Shown: positions 23,943 to 36,020 of the stretch, one piece after another | Layout: each line of letters starts with the position of its first letter | Numbering within the stretch: the stretch's first letter is position 1 | Assembly (NCBI RefSeq): GCF_009870125.1 | Contig: NC_046681.1 | Coordinates: 10,553,001-10,617,000, forward strand | Source: Drosophila pseudoobscura | Lineage: Eukaryota > Arthropoda > Insecta > Diptera > Drosophilidae | Direction: 5' to 3' | DNA length: 64,000 bases | Position numbers and translations under genes: made by a program | Notes under the pieces: generated by a model | What the model saw: the letters and a program-made list of their open reading frames with translations, nothing else | The model's database searches: none | Told to the model about the DNA's origin: nothing

Positions 23943-24794
23943 ATGTAAATGTATGTAGTTACGAATATACATACTACCAATTATGGGTGTGGAGTGAGTG
24001 CGATGGAGCCGGGGTGAAATGATATAGAATACGAGTACGTCCAGACGTTTGTGCAACTACCATGTACCAGAATATGTATTTTTTGTATGTATATGTTTGT
24101 TCTTGTTGCTTTCAAAGTGTTGTCTATACTCCAATTAAATATTGGCAATAAATAATCGTAAAAAATAATTTAAAGTGCTCTTTTAGTAGAACTTGAGTCA
24201 GAGAATCCGCTTATTCCTTCCTTTTTTTGTGGTTTAGCCGACAAACCCATCAGGTTAATGCTCTTAATATCTTGAGTGAAATTTCCTTTCTGCTTATTGC
24301 TAACTTTTGGTCGGGTTGCGTGGGCCCTAAATGCCTTTTCGCGCTTGCCATAAATTGTTTGCCAATTGTAATGTATAGCCTGTAGTACGGTGGAGTGGTT
24401 CAAAAAATGTCCGGGTCACGGAATCGCGCTGAACTCGAGGCAATTGTTTGCTGATGACCTTGTCTCCGTGCCCCCTTCTGAACCTCCTCGCGGTGGCTCA
24501 TTTAAGCTTAATTAAATATTTGTCGCTATTGATATTAGCTTATTATGCTGTCCCAGCGTCCATGTGTCTGCCGTATAACGTGTGCCGTGTAACGTGTGCC
24601 GTGTGCCGTGTGCCAAGGTGTGTGTTGCAGACCCTTTAACGATTTTGATATATGAGCCTTGTCTCGCGTTAGCTGTTGGCACCGAACAATGACAATGGCA
24701 ATCATCATCAGCCGGGCACTTCCGTTCTTCAGTTTGCGGAAAATACGCGAGTCGTGCAGACGTTTCCTCTTACGCCACAGTTAGACAAGACAAA
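23943..24794. other. Gr28b 3' UTR and Gr28a upstream region
   Basis: About 850 bp between the two receptor genes. It contains the Gr28b polyadenylation signal at 24147-24152. A short tandem GTGCCGTGT run near 24580-24612 is a simple repeat. No other gene is seen. Confidence 0.6.
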
Positions 24795-26270
24795 ATGGCC
24801 TTTAAGCTGTGGGAGCGCATCTCCCAAGCGGACAATGTATTTCAGGCGTTGCGTCCGCTGACATACATATCCCTGCTGGGCCTGGCACCGTTTCGCCTCA
24901 ATCTGAATCCGCGAAAGGAAGTGCAGACATCCACATACTCATTCGTCGCCGGTATCGTGCACTATCTGTTCTTCGTGTTGTGTTTCGTGACATCTGGCCT
25001 GGAGGGTGACTCCATAATTGGCTACTTCTTTCAGACGAATATTACGCGGCTGGGCGATAAGACCCTGCGTCTGACTGGTATCCTGGCCATGTCCACCATT
25101 TTTGGCTTCACGATGTTCAAGCGGCAACGTTTGGTCAGCATTATACAGAACTACATTGTGGTGGATGAGATATTCGTACGGCTGGGCATGAAGCTGGACT
25201 ATCGTAGGATTCTGCTGTTCAGTTTCCTAATTTCCCTGGGCATGCTGCTGTTTAACGTCATCTACTTGTGTGTGAGCTATGGCCTGCTGGTGAGTGCCAC
25301 TATATCGCCCTCGTTCGAGACCTTCACTACGTTCGCCCTGCCCCACATAAACATCAGCCTAATGGTCTTCAAGTTTCTGTGCACCACGGACTTGGCCAAG
25401 AGTCGTTTTAGCATGCTCAACGAAGTGAGATAAGATACACTTAAATTCGAAAACATTTTACATGTTAATGCGATACTCCACAAATAGATCCTGCAGGACA
25501 TTCTGGATGCACACATCGAGCAGTACAACGCCCTGGAGCTCTCGCCCATGCATTCGGTGGTGAATCACAAGCGGTACTCGCATCGTCTGCGAAATTTTAT
25601 CAGCACTCCGATGAAGCGGTACAGCGTGACTTCCATAATACGCCTGAATCCGGAATATGCCATCAAACAGGTGTCGAACATCCATAATCTGCTGTGCGAC
25701 ATTTGCCACACCATCGAGGAGTACTTCACCTATCCACTGCTCGGCATTATAGCCATCTCCTTTCTGTTTATACTCTTTGATGACTTTTACATCCTCGAAG
25801 CTGTCCTGAACCCCAAGCGACTGGATGTCTTTGAGACGGATGAGTTCTTTGCCTTCTTCCTCATTCAAATGAGTTGGTATATTGTCATAATCATACTGAT
25901 TGTGGAGTCCAGCAGTCGAACTATTCTGGAGGGCAACCAAAGTGCTGCCATTGTTCATAAGATCCTCAATATCACCGATGATCCTGAGCTGCGCGATCGT
26001 CTGTTCCGGCTCTCATTGCAGCTCTCCCACAGGAGAGTGCTCTTCACAGCCGCAGGACTCTTTCGCTTGGACCGCACGCTCATATTTACAGTCTGTACGA
26101 TGAGATATCTGCAAGTGAACTTTAATTAATATGTGTATTCTATTGCCTCGTTGCAGATAACTGGCGCCGCCACTTGCTATCTCATAATACTCGTCCAATT
26201 CCGCGCCACACATCACATGGAAGACGCAGTCGGCGCAAATGCTTCTCAACTTCACTTTCTCCATGACTAG
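24795..26270 (+). CDS. Gr28a: Gr28a gustatory receptor, 448 aa, three exons
   Basis: Exons are 24795-25424, 25488-26090 and 26157-26270, all in phase 0, with donors GTGAGA and GTCTGT and acceptors AATAG and TTGCAG. The product has the multi-pass layout of an insect gustatory receptor, with LAPFRL near the N-terminus, GYFFQTNI, and CYLIILVQF in place of the usual TYhhhhhQF signature near the end. It is closely related to the Gr28b isoforms and keeps the same intron positions as the Gr28b shared exons, so the two loci arose by tandem duplication. Gr28a is a chemosensory receptor of taste neurons in D. melanogaster. The second donor, GTCTGT, is weak. Confidence 0.95.
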
Positions 26271-26489
26271 TCAAGCATTTGCATGTTCCATTGCGGTTTA
26301 TATTTCTTTAAACACAAATTAAAAACAAAAACACACAAATATGCAAATATTTAAAAACTGTCGTGTGGGTGACTGTCGTAGTACGGATTCATTTATGCCT
26401 TACCGATGGCAAGAATAAGTTCAACATTCAACATTATGCGCACCAAATCGACTTAGTCGCCTGAACAAGGCCATGGCTAGAGGTGTCTG

Positions 26490-27770
26490 GCGGCCAGTCC
26501 CACGTGAGTCCCAAGGATTACAGACCGATAAGCCTTACCTCTTTTATACTAAAAACACTAGAAAAGCTGTTGGAATGAGGTAGAGGGACAAACCAACACG
26601 CCTACACTAAAAGGAAATCAGTGGAGACGGCACTACACTCGCTAGTAGCCACCATCGAGAGCGCCCTTCACAACAAAAAGTATGCTTTGGGAGCATTTGT
26701 GGCAACAACCGCAATAACAAGTCGCCTAGAAGCGAATAACATACACCCTGCAATCAACGTCTGGATCAAAAACCTCCTAAGTTGTAGACGGGTGCAATCG
26801 GAGTGGGGCACCGCTTCCATGGTAAAGGGGGCACACAGAGGCACACCTCAAGGTGGAGTCTTATCGCCACTACTGTGGAATTTGGTGGTCGACGACCTCA
26901 TTAAGAGATTTGAAAGGAAGGCCCCAAAATGCAGATGACATAAGCATACTTATTACGGGTGTATGTCCATCAACCCTCAGCTCCATAATGGAACGTACAC
27001 TCAGGGAGATACGTGAGTGGGCGGAAGAGGTAGGACTCAGTATCAACGCGGACAAGACGAACCTCATCCTCTTTGCCAAGAGGTACAAGGTACCGATATG
27101 GACCCCCCGAAAATTGACCAAACTAGGCTGACCACAAAATCACAGGTGAAATACCTAGGCACAGTACTGGACAGCAAGCTGGCATGGAGGCGCAATGTAT
27201 TGGAAAGGGTAAAGAAGGCCACCATTGCGCTTTATGCATCCAAGAAGATGCTCAGCAGCACATGGGGCCTGTCTCCGGCTCTATAAGCTATAAGCTTATG
27301 GAAAAGACTCAGCGACAGGCTCTGCTCTGTATTACAGGGGCGCTGAGGTCAACCCCAACAAAAGCACTCGAAACTGTACTCGGAATCGACCCCCTGGACA
27401 TTCACGCTCGCCTGATTGCGAGAAACTTAGCCACTACCTACTGCACCTACCACGAAAGGACTGTAGATTGCTAGTAGGAATATTTACAGGTTACTGTCTG
27501 GCTGCTGCACATGCAGCTAAGCTAGGCATCACCAACAGAGACAGTTGTAGGAAATGTGATGAACCTGGGGCTATCGAAACCCTGGAACATCTCATCTGCT
27601 ACTGTCCGGCTCTCTCAAGGGCAAGGAGGAGATACCTGGGCGCCCCAGTGCTGGCATCACTGGAGGATGCCTCCAAAAGGACGCCACAGGAACTGCTGGC
27701 CTATGCTAAAAACACCTCGATTCTCGGGGACTTTAAAACCACCACCTTGCGAATTTGAATTTAAATTTGA
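26490..27770 (+). mobile_element. Decayed non-LTR retrotransposon (reverse transcriptase ORF2 remnant)
   Basis: Pieces of one reverse transcriptase lie in order on the plus strand in shifting frames. PKDYRPISLTSFILKTLEKL is near 26508-26570. AYTKRKSVETALHSL is near 26605. RTPQGGVLSPLLWNLVVDDL-type sequence (GTPQGGV) is near 26845-26900. An ADD motif at 26932-26940 is the remnant of the catalytic FADD/YADD, directly after a frameshift. INADKTNLILF is near 27043-27071, KYLG near 27149, and a C-terminal CRKCDEPGAIETLEHLICYC zinc-knuckle-like segment near 27550-27603. The palm segment with the first catalytic aspartate and most of the RNase H region appear deleted. Stops and frameshifts make it non-functional. 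It resembles the I/Jockey/LOA group, but I cannot assign a family. Ends are approximate. Confidence 0.85.
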
Positions 27771-27803
27771 AGTAACATTTTCGTTGCAACAGTTGACATT
27801 GCA

Positions 27804-27814
27804 CGGTCACACTA
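27804..27814 (+). promoter_or_regulatory. Core promoter Motif 1 (M1BP site)
   Basis: CGGTCACACTA matches YGGTCACACTR perfectly. Motif 1 marks TATA-less broad promoters in Drosophila. No gene is recognised immediately downstream. It may drive a non-coding transcript or an unseen upstream exon of the CD36 gene. Confidence 0.5.
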
Positions 27815-28836
27815 GACTTGGCAAAATGAGGGGCTGTTAAGCGCCAAGTTTATCGTTCGAATTTGACTTACTTAACAGACCACATAACATAGTTCGGTTC
27901 GGTTGGGGGTTTTGTAACACTGTCATATTCAAATGAAAAACCGTTACATCGGGTAAAATTTGAGTTTGGGACCTACTTTCACATCAGGAAATTCCATGTG
28001 TTCCATTTGACCGACAACCTAATTTACTTCAATGCAACATAATCTGTTTCGGTAACTCACCTGTCAGTCAACCAAATACTAATCCATATATGCACGGCAC
28101 GCCACCCCCTAGCGACACAGAGAGACAATAATCCAATAAGTGAGCCAGCCCGAATGCCCGCTGGAGCATTTGGGTGTTCCATGCTCTCAGACATTTGATT
28201 ATTCTATTGCCTCAGCCAATTCTGCAGTCCTCGTGGGGGGGTGTTGCCAAAGCATTGGATTGGATTGGTTTTGTTTTGGCAAAGTTTGGCCCAGTTATTG
28301 GTTGATGTTGGTGGCGAAAATTGGAAGCTCTATGAAACTTTGATCGGTTCTCGGTCCGGTCAATTTACGGGGCTTACATGTGTAGTAGTATGAGCTGATT
28401 TGTGTATGGTTCAGTCAGTGCTAATCTCAACGATTAGCCGCATTGATAAGGTTTCGACAACTGGTTATCAATTTTGGTTTTAATTCAAATCATTTATGAT
28501 TTGTTTACGTTTCCTGCAAAGCTCGTTGGACATGCGAAATTGCATTCCGAATTTCGAGTGCAATCGAATACAGATTAGGGATTTATAATATTTGCCCCAG
28601 TTTCAGCAGCAGTGCAGTTTGAGAGCCGACAGAGTTTCAGATTTCATTAAGTTTAATTCAAAATTCAATGACAAAACTATGGAAAATCTAAAGCGCAAAT
28701 TAACCCAAACACCCCCACACCCGCACACCCACACACACAGACAGACAGACATAATACATATGTATGTAGAAAGCTCTTCTCAAGCCGTATTTTCATGTGA
28801 TGTGCCGGCGGCGCACTTGACTGACATTCATCATCA

Positions 28837-28922
28837 GCGGCAACGGCAACGGCAACGCCAACAGCAACAGAAACAGCAGCAACGGCTATGGCAACGGCTG
28901 CTCTGCTCTGCTCTGCTCTGAA
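28837..28922. repeat. CAACGG / TCTGC simple repeats
   Basis: Imperfect CAACGG/CAACAG repetition is followed by four tandem CTGCT-type units. No coding frame that I trust covers it. Confidence 0.8.
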
Positions 28923-31900
28923 CGCCGGTCACCGTCTCCGTCGTCGTTGTAGTTTCTGAGGGCTGCGCCATCGTCCGCCGCACTCGTAATCAAGCTTTCG
29001 TGGGTAACGGTACTGCTCTGGGTCGCGTTCTCTCTCCATATCCATATCCATATCCGTATCCGTGGCAAGTGCTATCCTATAAGTGTGTAAACTATACCTC
29101 CGCGTGCTCAAGTGCCTTCGAGTGTGTCCACCGTATCCTTATCGAATTTCAATTTCCACCATAAGGATATACACAGGAGTATATTTGTGATTTGTTTCTG
29201 TTTAACAAATAAACAACAACCGCAAGTGAGTGCCCATAGAGAGAGAAGCGTAAGAGAAACAATAGTACTTAGCGCTCGTGGAAAGCTCATCCATAAATTT
29301 CTGTTTTGACGGCTAACATTTAGGTTTGATTTGGCTTAATCGCCGGTAGACTTGTTAAGATTACAGGCAATTAAAGAAATCGAAGTCGATTGGCTCTGAG
29401 AACGGCGAATTCCATAATAAAAGTACAGTGATGGCTCTCTTGAGGGGAAAGCTAATGTTCTAGCAAGTACTGTTGTGCGTTTAACGCAGATCAGATCACA
29501 AGAAAGACTTTTGCATTGAAACGGACGAAAGATCAGCGCCTAAGAGTCATATTCAAGGTACAGAGTAGAAGGGCACCTACAAATATGTCCACCGTCTGAG
29601 CTTCCACTGTACCCCTTATAAATGCATTTATCAGCATTATTGTGTTTAACTCCGCTTTGTTCTACCGATGCCATTGCAATTTCTGTCTAGGATAATGAGA
29701 CTGTTCATAATGAAAACAAGAGAAGTCGGGCGGTCACACTTCGAATGACTTATTTACTTTGCAATTCTCTGCCATGCCATACAGCTGCTAAATATAGACC
29801 ATTCCATCCGGAAAAGAAGAGCTGGTTCAGAACAAATTACCCATACGACCCGTGTGACTCAAGTTCAAGTTGAGTCCACACTGAGATGCACACTAATTGC
29901 AGCTGCGCGCGCCTTGTAAAAAACATATGAATAGGTTGCCCAGTGCCAAATGGCTAGAGTCTTTGTCTCTCAGTTTCCCAAAATAAACATTATATTTATA
30001 GGTTTAGTTTGGGTATTTAATTGATGCAGGTATTTCTGTAATTAAAGGCCGAATCAACTTAATTGCATGCTGATAGATGGCACATTATCGGAAAACTAAA
30101 GACTAGCATAATGCAAATTTTTGTTGCTTTGTTTGCTGAGATGAGACGGAATTTTTTTACAAACTACGTCGAATCAACAAGTTGCGGTTGAGTGTGTCTC
30201 AATGTCGGGCTTTTTGTGGCTCGCGTTGGGAAATTGGCTGAGAATTTGAGAAGGTGTTGGATAGATAGATGTGTCTGTCATATATACAAATGTATCACAT
30301 TTCTTGTGTGTTTATTTTATTGATCAAGCCCCCGATCCGACCATTCATTTATTCACTATATAACCTATTGGCACTTTTCCTATAGATTGCTGCAGTCTCT
30401 GGGAACAATTTCTGGTTGGTTCTGATTCTGTCCCAGGCTCGGTTCAGTGTTCGTTGGTCATCTGCATGGCATATGCATTTCGCGTTCAGTATATATCAAA
30501 AATGCTAATATGAAAGATCAACAGCCAGCAAGAATTCCTTCCACACACAATTCCTTAATTTAATAATGAATAACTCTCTCAACAAGTAACTTTGAACTTA
30601 ATTGAAGGCAATTATTCAGTGTTGGAGTGTCTTCCTTCGATGAAAATGTGAATCTTCTGTGTTGTGCTCTGGATCTAATTGAATTAACAGACTAATTTAG
30701 TGTTCCCAAGATGTGCGATGTGATGTGATGTTTCAGGAACCACCTGTTCAATGTCCACTCGAATTAAAACATCTGTCACATTTTATGACTTCTGAAGAGT
30801 GCAACCAACAATAAAGAGGCGCCGACAAATGCTCGGCGACAGTCATTCATCATTCAAAAAGACATAATCATATCAATTGAACATCCACACTAAAGTAACT
30901 CGGTTGACACGCTCCCGAATATACGTATGTACATATAGTCGTACACCGTTCCTATATATAGATTCGTATTCATGTGCAATAACGGAAAGTGTCAAAGACC
31001 CAACCATAGCTCACTGTGGGGTCAATTGATAGACTCAATTATGACGATATATCAGAGCGATGCGAACAATGACAATATACATACATTCATATATCTCTCC
31101 CTATACATATATATATATATATGTATTTACATATGTACATACATTTATGCTGATTTGTTATATAGCAAGTGCTGGGAACTCTTCAGAGATTGTGAGGGAT
31201 TCAAGCGATAAGTGCAGTGCAGTTCAATTGTTCCTCAATTGATCGCCAATGTCTGTCTCTTCCTCATGGGTCTATTCACCTAGAAGACGCGGTTCGAAAT
31301 CCGCTTATCGGAATGCAGTGGATACCCGCTATGACAAATATACTCGTATTTATTGTTATTTATTGCTTGCACTTCCATTATGGAAAACCCTATGGTATGC
31401 ACGAGAGTCAGAGAAGCTTCCAACTAATTAAAACGCTGAATCCATTGAAAAGTGTCAGGCGAAGCTTTGTAATTATCACCACTGATACGGGAATCGACAA
31501 AATATATAGTATTTGCGTATACTTACTTATAACTATGGGTATATTCTACATGACTACACGGGTGTAAACATCAATTGAAAGTCACGTTTTGCTTAAATTG
31601 ATTCAATTATATTGATTAAAAAGGAGACGTTAGTAATACTTTTTACTCGTTGCAGTTCCATCTCTAAGGTCATTTATTTGTTTATATTTCAATCAATATT
31701 AAGTCAATTTAGCATTTCCTTTGTTTCCATTGTTTCCCGTGTTGTCATTAATACTAGTTAATAATTATGTATCTATGTAAAAGTATATATTTATGTACAA
31801 ATGAGAGCTTCTAGAAAGTATCATTAGGGATGTATTTTTTTAAAATATTCTGGTGCTCCAAGTGAGTGGTAAAGACGGCTTTTTTACTGATGATTCTGCA

Positions 31901-32627
31901 CTTCTCCCATTTCAAACTTGACAATGTGTCACAAGAAATGCCCTCCCCCACATGGGGCACTTTGGCCATTGAGTCGGACATACATTCGAAACATCAGCAT
32001 TCATTCAAAGCCAATTATTCGTTTTTGTTTATTATGGATCAATTTTTTTATTGCTCAGAATGGTCGTACTTCAAGTTCTATGCAGTGAACCCAAACATCA
32101 AAACTTTATAGGATAAACATGCTGTGTCTTAGATTTGTTGGCAGCGCAGCGACCAATATGTGTGCTGGAAAACATCGAAAACACAGCTCATCGATTTAGA
32201 CCCCTGTGGAGACTGGGTATCAACCATAATTTATAGTTTTCTCCAAGTTAAACTGTCTTTCAGACTAGAGATTGGTTTCGAATTGTAGCGGCATATAGCC
32301 GTAAAGTATGCCATGCTTTTGTAGCATTCAATAGCAGTGTGGATGAAGCATGTAGAATCCATGTAGAATGAATCTTATCATAAGATCACCGCTACACTCA
32401 TCTGCGAGAACTGCGGCACTGTATATGCATATTATTTTATTATTTTAAATATTTTTCTACGATGAACTAGTCTTAGATACGTATTTATATAAATTATTTC
32501 CCGCAGACCTTGACTCATACCCATATTGATATGGATATCCCAATTGATGTGCACTTGTGCCTCTGTTTTCGTTTCCAAAGTTAATAATAGAACTTGCATA
32601 TCATTACAGTCCCCAATTCACAGCGCC

Positions 32628-34656
32628 ATGCCCACACAGAGCAGCACCATGTGGGGCCAGAAAAGCAATCGCAAATTAATTATCGGCATATTCGGCTTTA
32701 GCCTGGGACTGTTTGGCATATTGTGCGGAATGTTCTGGGAGGACCTATTCAATTGGATCATGCACAAGGTAATTAATGAATGACAACAGTGGGACACGTG
32801 TTGATCCGACCAGCTGTACTTGATTAGCCGCCCCCAAGCCCACAAATGGGAGTCAAAGAAGAACTGCCGCCGCAATTGACGCGAGTCAGAGATCGAGGGA
32901 AACTTGTTGAGATTTTTAATTAATCACAATTGGGGGCATCTTACACACAGGAAATGGTTCTGGCACCCGATACACGTGTCTACGACAACTGGAAGTCGCC
33001 GCCGCTGGAACTCAATTTGGATATCTATCTGTTCAACTGGACCAATCCCGAGGAGTTTGGCAACCTCTCAACGAAGCCCATACTCGAGCAGGTGGGTCCA
33101 TACCGATTTAGCGAGCGGCCCGATAAGGTGGACATCGATTGGCATCCGGAGAACGCTTCTGTCAGCTATCGCCGCCGTAGTTTCTTCTACTTCGATGAGG
33201 AGGGCAGCAACGGCAGTCTGGACGATGAGATTAACACCCTCAATGCGGTTACACTGGTTGGTATATGAAGGGATATCATGAGATAGTCCTCGTACTGATA
33301 CCGACTTACCTATGACTATATGTAATGTTCCTTTCCGTAGTCCGCTGCAGCCACGGCCAAGCATTGGCCCAGTGTCAAACGCGCCATGGTCGATGTGGGT
33401 CTTAAGGTCTACGGTTCTGAAATGTGCGTCCGTAAAACAATCGATGAGCTTCTGTTCACTGGCTACAATGATGTGATGATCGACGTGGCGATGGCCATGC
33501 CCATCTTTGGCGATGAGGTCAAGGTTCCTTTTGACAAGTTTGGCTGGTTCTATACCCGGAACGGCAGTGCCGACCTAACCGGTGTCTTTAATGTCTTTAC
33601 GGGTGCTGACGATCTGGCCAAGCTGGGACAAATGCACACGTGGAACTACCAGGAGAACACGGGCTTCTTCGAGTCATTCTGCGGCATGACCAACGGATCG
33701 GCGGGAGAATTTCAGCCACAGCATCTGAAACCAGGTGGCAGTATAGGCCTTTTTACCCCCGACATGTGTCGTACGGTTCCGCTGGACTATCTCGAAACTG
33801 TGGATATTGAAGGCCTAAAGGGCTATAAATTCGCTGGTGGGCCGCGATCTGTGGATAATGGTGAGTGGCACTGCAATTATTTAAAGATCCCAAAGGTCAG
33901 ATAATGGAATTTTTGTTTTTAGGCACACTGTATCCCGAGAATCTTTGCTACTGCGGCGGTGAGTGCGTTCCCTCGGGAGTGATGAACATCAGTGCCTGTC
34001 GCTTTGGATCGCCCGTCTTCATGTCTTACCCACATTTCTACAATGGAGATCAGTATTTTGTTGATCAAGTGGAGGGCCTAGAGCCCAAGCAGGAGGATCA
34101 CGAGTTCTACATGGTTGTGGAGCCAAATACAGGAATTCCACTGGAAGTTGCAGCCCGTTTTCAGGTCAACATGCTGGTGGAGCCCATAGAGGGGGTTGCC
34201 TTGTACAAGGATGTACCCCGAATATTCTTCCCGCTAATCTGGTTCGAGCAGAAGGTGCGGATCACACCGGAAATGGCTGATCAACTGAAGGTGCTGCCCA
34301 TTGTCCTGCTGTCGGGGCATATCTTTGCTGGAGTTTGCCTGGCCATTGGCCTGATCCTCCTCTGCTGGGCTCCCGTCGAACATATGATTTCCTGGTGCCG
34401 GCGTCGTCGCTACGATCTGAAAAACCCAACGAAGACCAATGGCGATTACAAAAGTCGCTCCCATTACGCCAGTGCCGAAGAGCTTAAGTCCAAGGCTTCC
34501 ACTCTGATCTGCGAGAAGAGTACCAGCGGAACTCCGGATAGTTCTCCCCTGCTCGCCCGGCGAGGCCAAAAGGCAACCATTGTCCCGACCATGTCCAAGT
34601 CGCAGACGGGTGAAAGTGTAGCCACCGCCTCGACGTCCGTCAGCGAGACCAAGTAG
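32628..34656 (+). CDS. santa-maria: CD36/SCARB-family scavenger receptor, 566 aa, probable santa-maria
   Basis: Exons are 32628-32768, 32951-33256, 33341-33860 and 33923-34656. The N-terminal membrane segment is at about residues 17-38. A large extracellular CD36 domain follows, with WKSPP, FNWTNPEE, GPYRFSERP, a GFFESFCGMTNGS block, C-rich CYCGGEC and several N-glycosylation sites. A second membrane segment is at about 446-471. The cytoplasmic tail of about 95 aa is unusually long and rich in Ser, Thr and Lys. The two-pass layout is that of class B scavenger receptors, which move lipids and carotenoids. Length and 27F-28A synteny suggest santa-maria, the neuronal/glial carotenoid uptake receptor upstream of ninaB, but the name is from memory and another family member is possible. 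The exon 2/3 junction is ambiguous: GTTGGT at 33257 to 33341 (SAAATAKHW), or GTATAT at 33261 to 33351 (VATAKHW). Both keep frame. Confidence 0.88.
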
Positions 34657-35251
34657 TAACGGAAGCATCCATTCGCCATTTAGCTAGTTAAGCCGTCCTA
34701 GTGCTTAGTCGTAGTTCCTAGTTTAGGTAATACGTTTTTACCAATACCAAATACCATCAAAATTCGAACCATTCCCAGTGCCTATGCCAAAGATGAGGTA
34801 GCCAGCAATGCCATTTGTTTGGCATACGAATACTCTTTTTACATTCCCTAGTTGTAACTCATAAGACATTTTTGTACTCGTATTGTAAATGTTTTCTTTC
34901 TGCAGTTCGCTTGAACCAAACCTAAGGCCAAAATATCAAAGTACATATTTTATAAAACTTTTTAATTGAATTTTTTTTTGGGAAAGAGGGTCTTGAAATA
35001 TGGATTTCTTGTCAACAAGGGCAAGGGATTAAAACCCATTGCATACAGTATATGCCACGAAAGGAATATTAACATGAAGATTATGAACATCCACTATTGA
35101 TATCATATGTCCTGATTCCTGGGAATTATCTTTAGAGTACCACCACTCACCAATTTGTTATCGGGATATAAGAGTTTTTGTATGAACAATATACATACAA
35201 ATATCCGAAACAAAATGTAATCATAATTAAGTATTGACAATCGCACAAAAA
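34657..35251. other. 3' flank of the CD36-family gene
   Basis: About 600 bp, A/T-rich. It should contain the 3' UTR of the receptor gene, although no canonical AATAAA was found near the stop. No other feature is visible before the micro-ORF at 35252. Confidence 0.45.
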
Positions 35252-35434
35252 ATGGCAGACAACGCCAACACGTATGATTGGAGTATATACGACTTCTACG
35301 TCTCGCACTCACCCGCTCATCCAAAAGTGCTGATTAGAGCTATGGGCAAAGAATTTTTCCTTGACAAGCTCTCAAATACAAACATCGGATCAAATGGCAT
35401 GTGTTGCGCATCAGGAAAAGATCTACCACCATAA
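35252..35434 (+). CDS. Micro-ORF copy 1, hypothetical 60-aa peptide
   Basis: ATG at 35252 opens a 60-codon frame ending TAA at 35434. It begins MADNANTY and contains SPAHPKVLIRAMG. The same two blocks occur in the same order in a second micro-ORF at 46515 (MAENANKY and SAHPKLLIGAMG), 11 kb away on the same strand. At the DNA level, 22 of the first 24 coding bases agree. Differences fall partly at codon third positions. This pairing is the only reason to think it is coding, because the size alone proves nothing. There is no signal peptide or membrane segment. The C-terminal 21 residues (with CC) have no counterpart in copy 2. It sits between the 3' ends of the CD36 and minus-strand CRAL-TRIO genes. 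Function unknown. Confidence 0.45.
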   Translation: MADNANTYDWSIYDFYVSHSPAHPKVLIRAMGKEFFLDKLSNTNIGSNGMCCASGKDLPP

Positions 35435-36020
35435 AAACTGTTAACTGAGCACACCATAACTGAGCAACCCGCTCATCGGCTTGGATCCTGAAGTCCATTC
35501 GCACATTTAGTTAATGCTTCCAAATGACATAGTTCGGAGCAACAGAAATAGTTCACAGCACTACGGCAAACAGTTTGCCGGGTCAATTAGTGTATAGTAA
35601 ATATATATGAACACAGTTCTGAATTCGTTCATATTCTTTAAGTTCCATGATTCTATAGGAATTCGTACTTGAAGGAATCCGAAGGGATTCTAGTAAACCA
35701 ATAATTTGATATAATTTCATCAACAAATTTTCACATTTTTATTATTTTATCAACAGTTAATTATCAATTGGAACAATATAGGTACTCGTACTACCTATAG
35801 TATACGGAATGTACATCCTAGAAAACCCTAAAAAAGATTATTGATTCGTTCACGAATGTGCCAATCTTTGAGCGTTGCTTTAACTTAATAACAGTACAAT
35901 AATATTTGCAATATCACAAATGACCCAACTTAAGTGACTAAAATACGAATCGAAAAGGGGGACAGTGTGGGCATATGGTAGGTAGGTAGGTAGGTAGGTA
36001 GGGGAAGGCAGACTTGTAGT
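35435..36020. other. Intergenic region with GGTA microsatellite
   Basis: About 590 bp, A/T-rich, containing the tandem GGTA run at 35977-36002 and the 3' flank of the minus-strand CRAL-TRIO gene. No coding signal. Confidence 0.5.
35977..36002. repeat. (GGTA)n microsatellite
   Basis: Six and a half perfect GGTA units, just downstream of the minus-strand CRAL-TRIO stop codon. Confidence 0.95.

Larger units (their letters stand above)
27771..32627. other. Intergenic or 5' regulatory region upstream of the CD36-family gene
   Basis: About 4.9 kb without a supportable coding exon. It begins with a perfect core-promoter Motif 1 (27804-27814). It contains CA/GT-rich and CAACGG, TCTGC and CCATAT simple repeats (28720-29065), an AT dinucleotide run (about 31100-31125), and an acceptor-like CATTACAG at 32602-32609 just before the CD36 ATG. 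That acceptor suggests the receptor gene has an untranslated first exon somewhere in this interval. Short open frames here have no coding character. Confidence 0.5.

Noticed and set aside
29731-29741. Third Motif 1 site (CGGTCACACTT)
   Set aside because: The last base departs from the consensus and no promoter context is visible.
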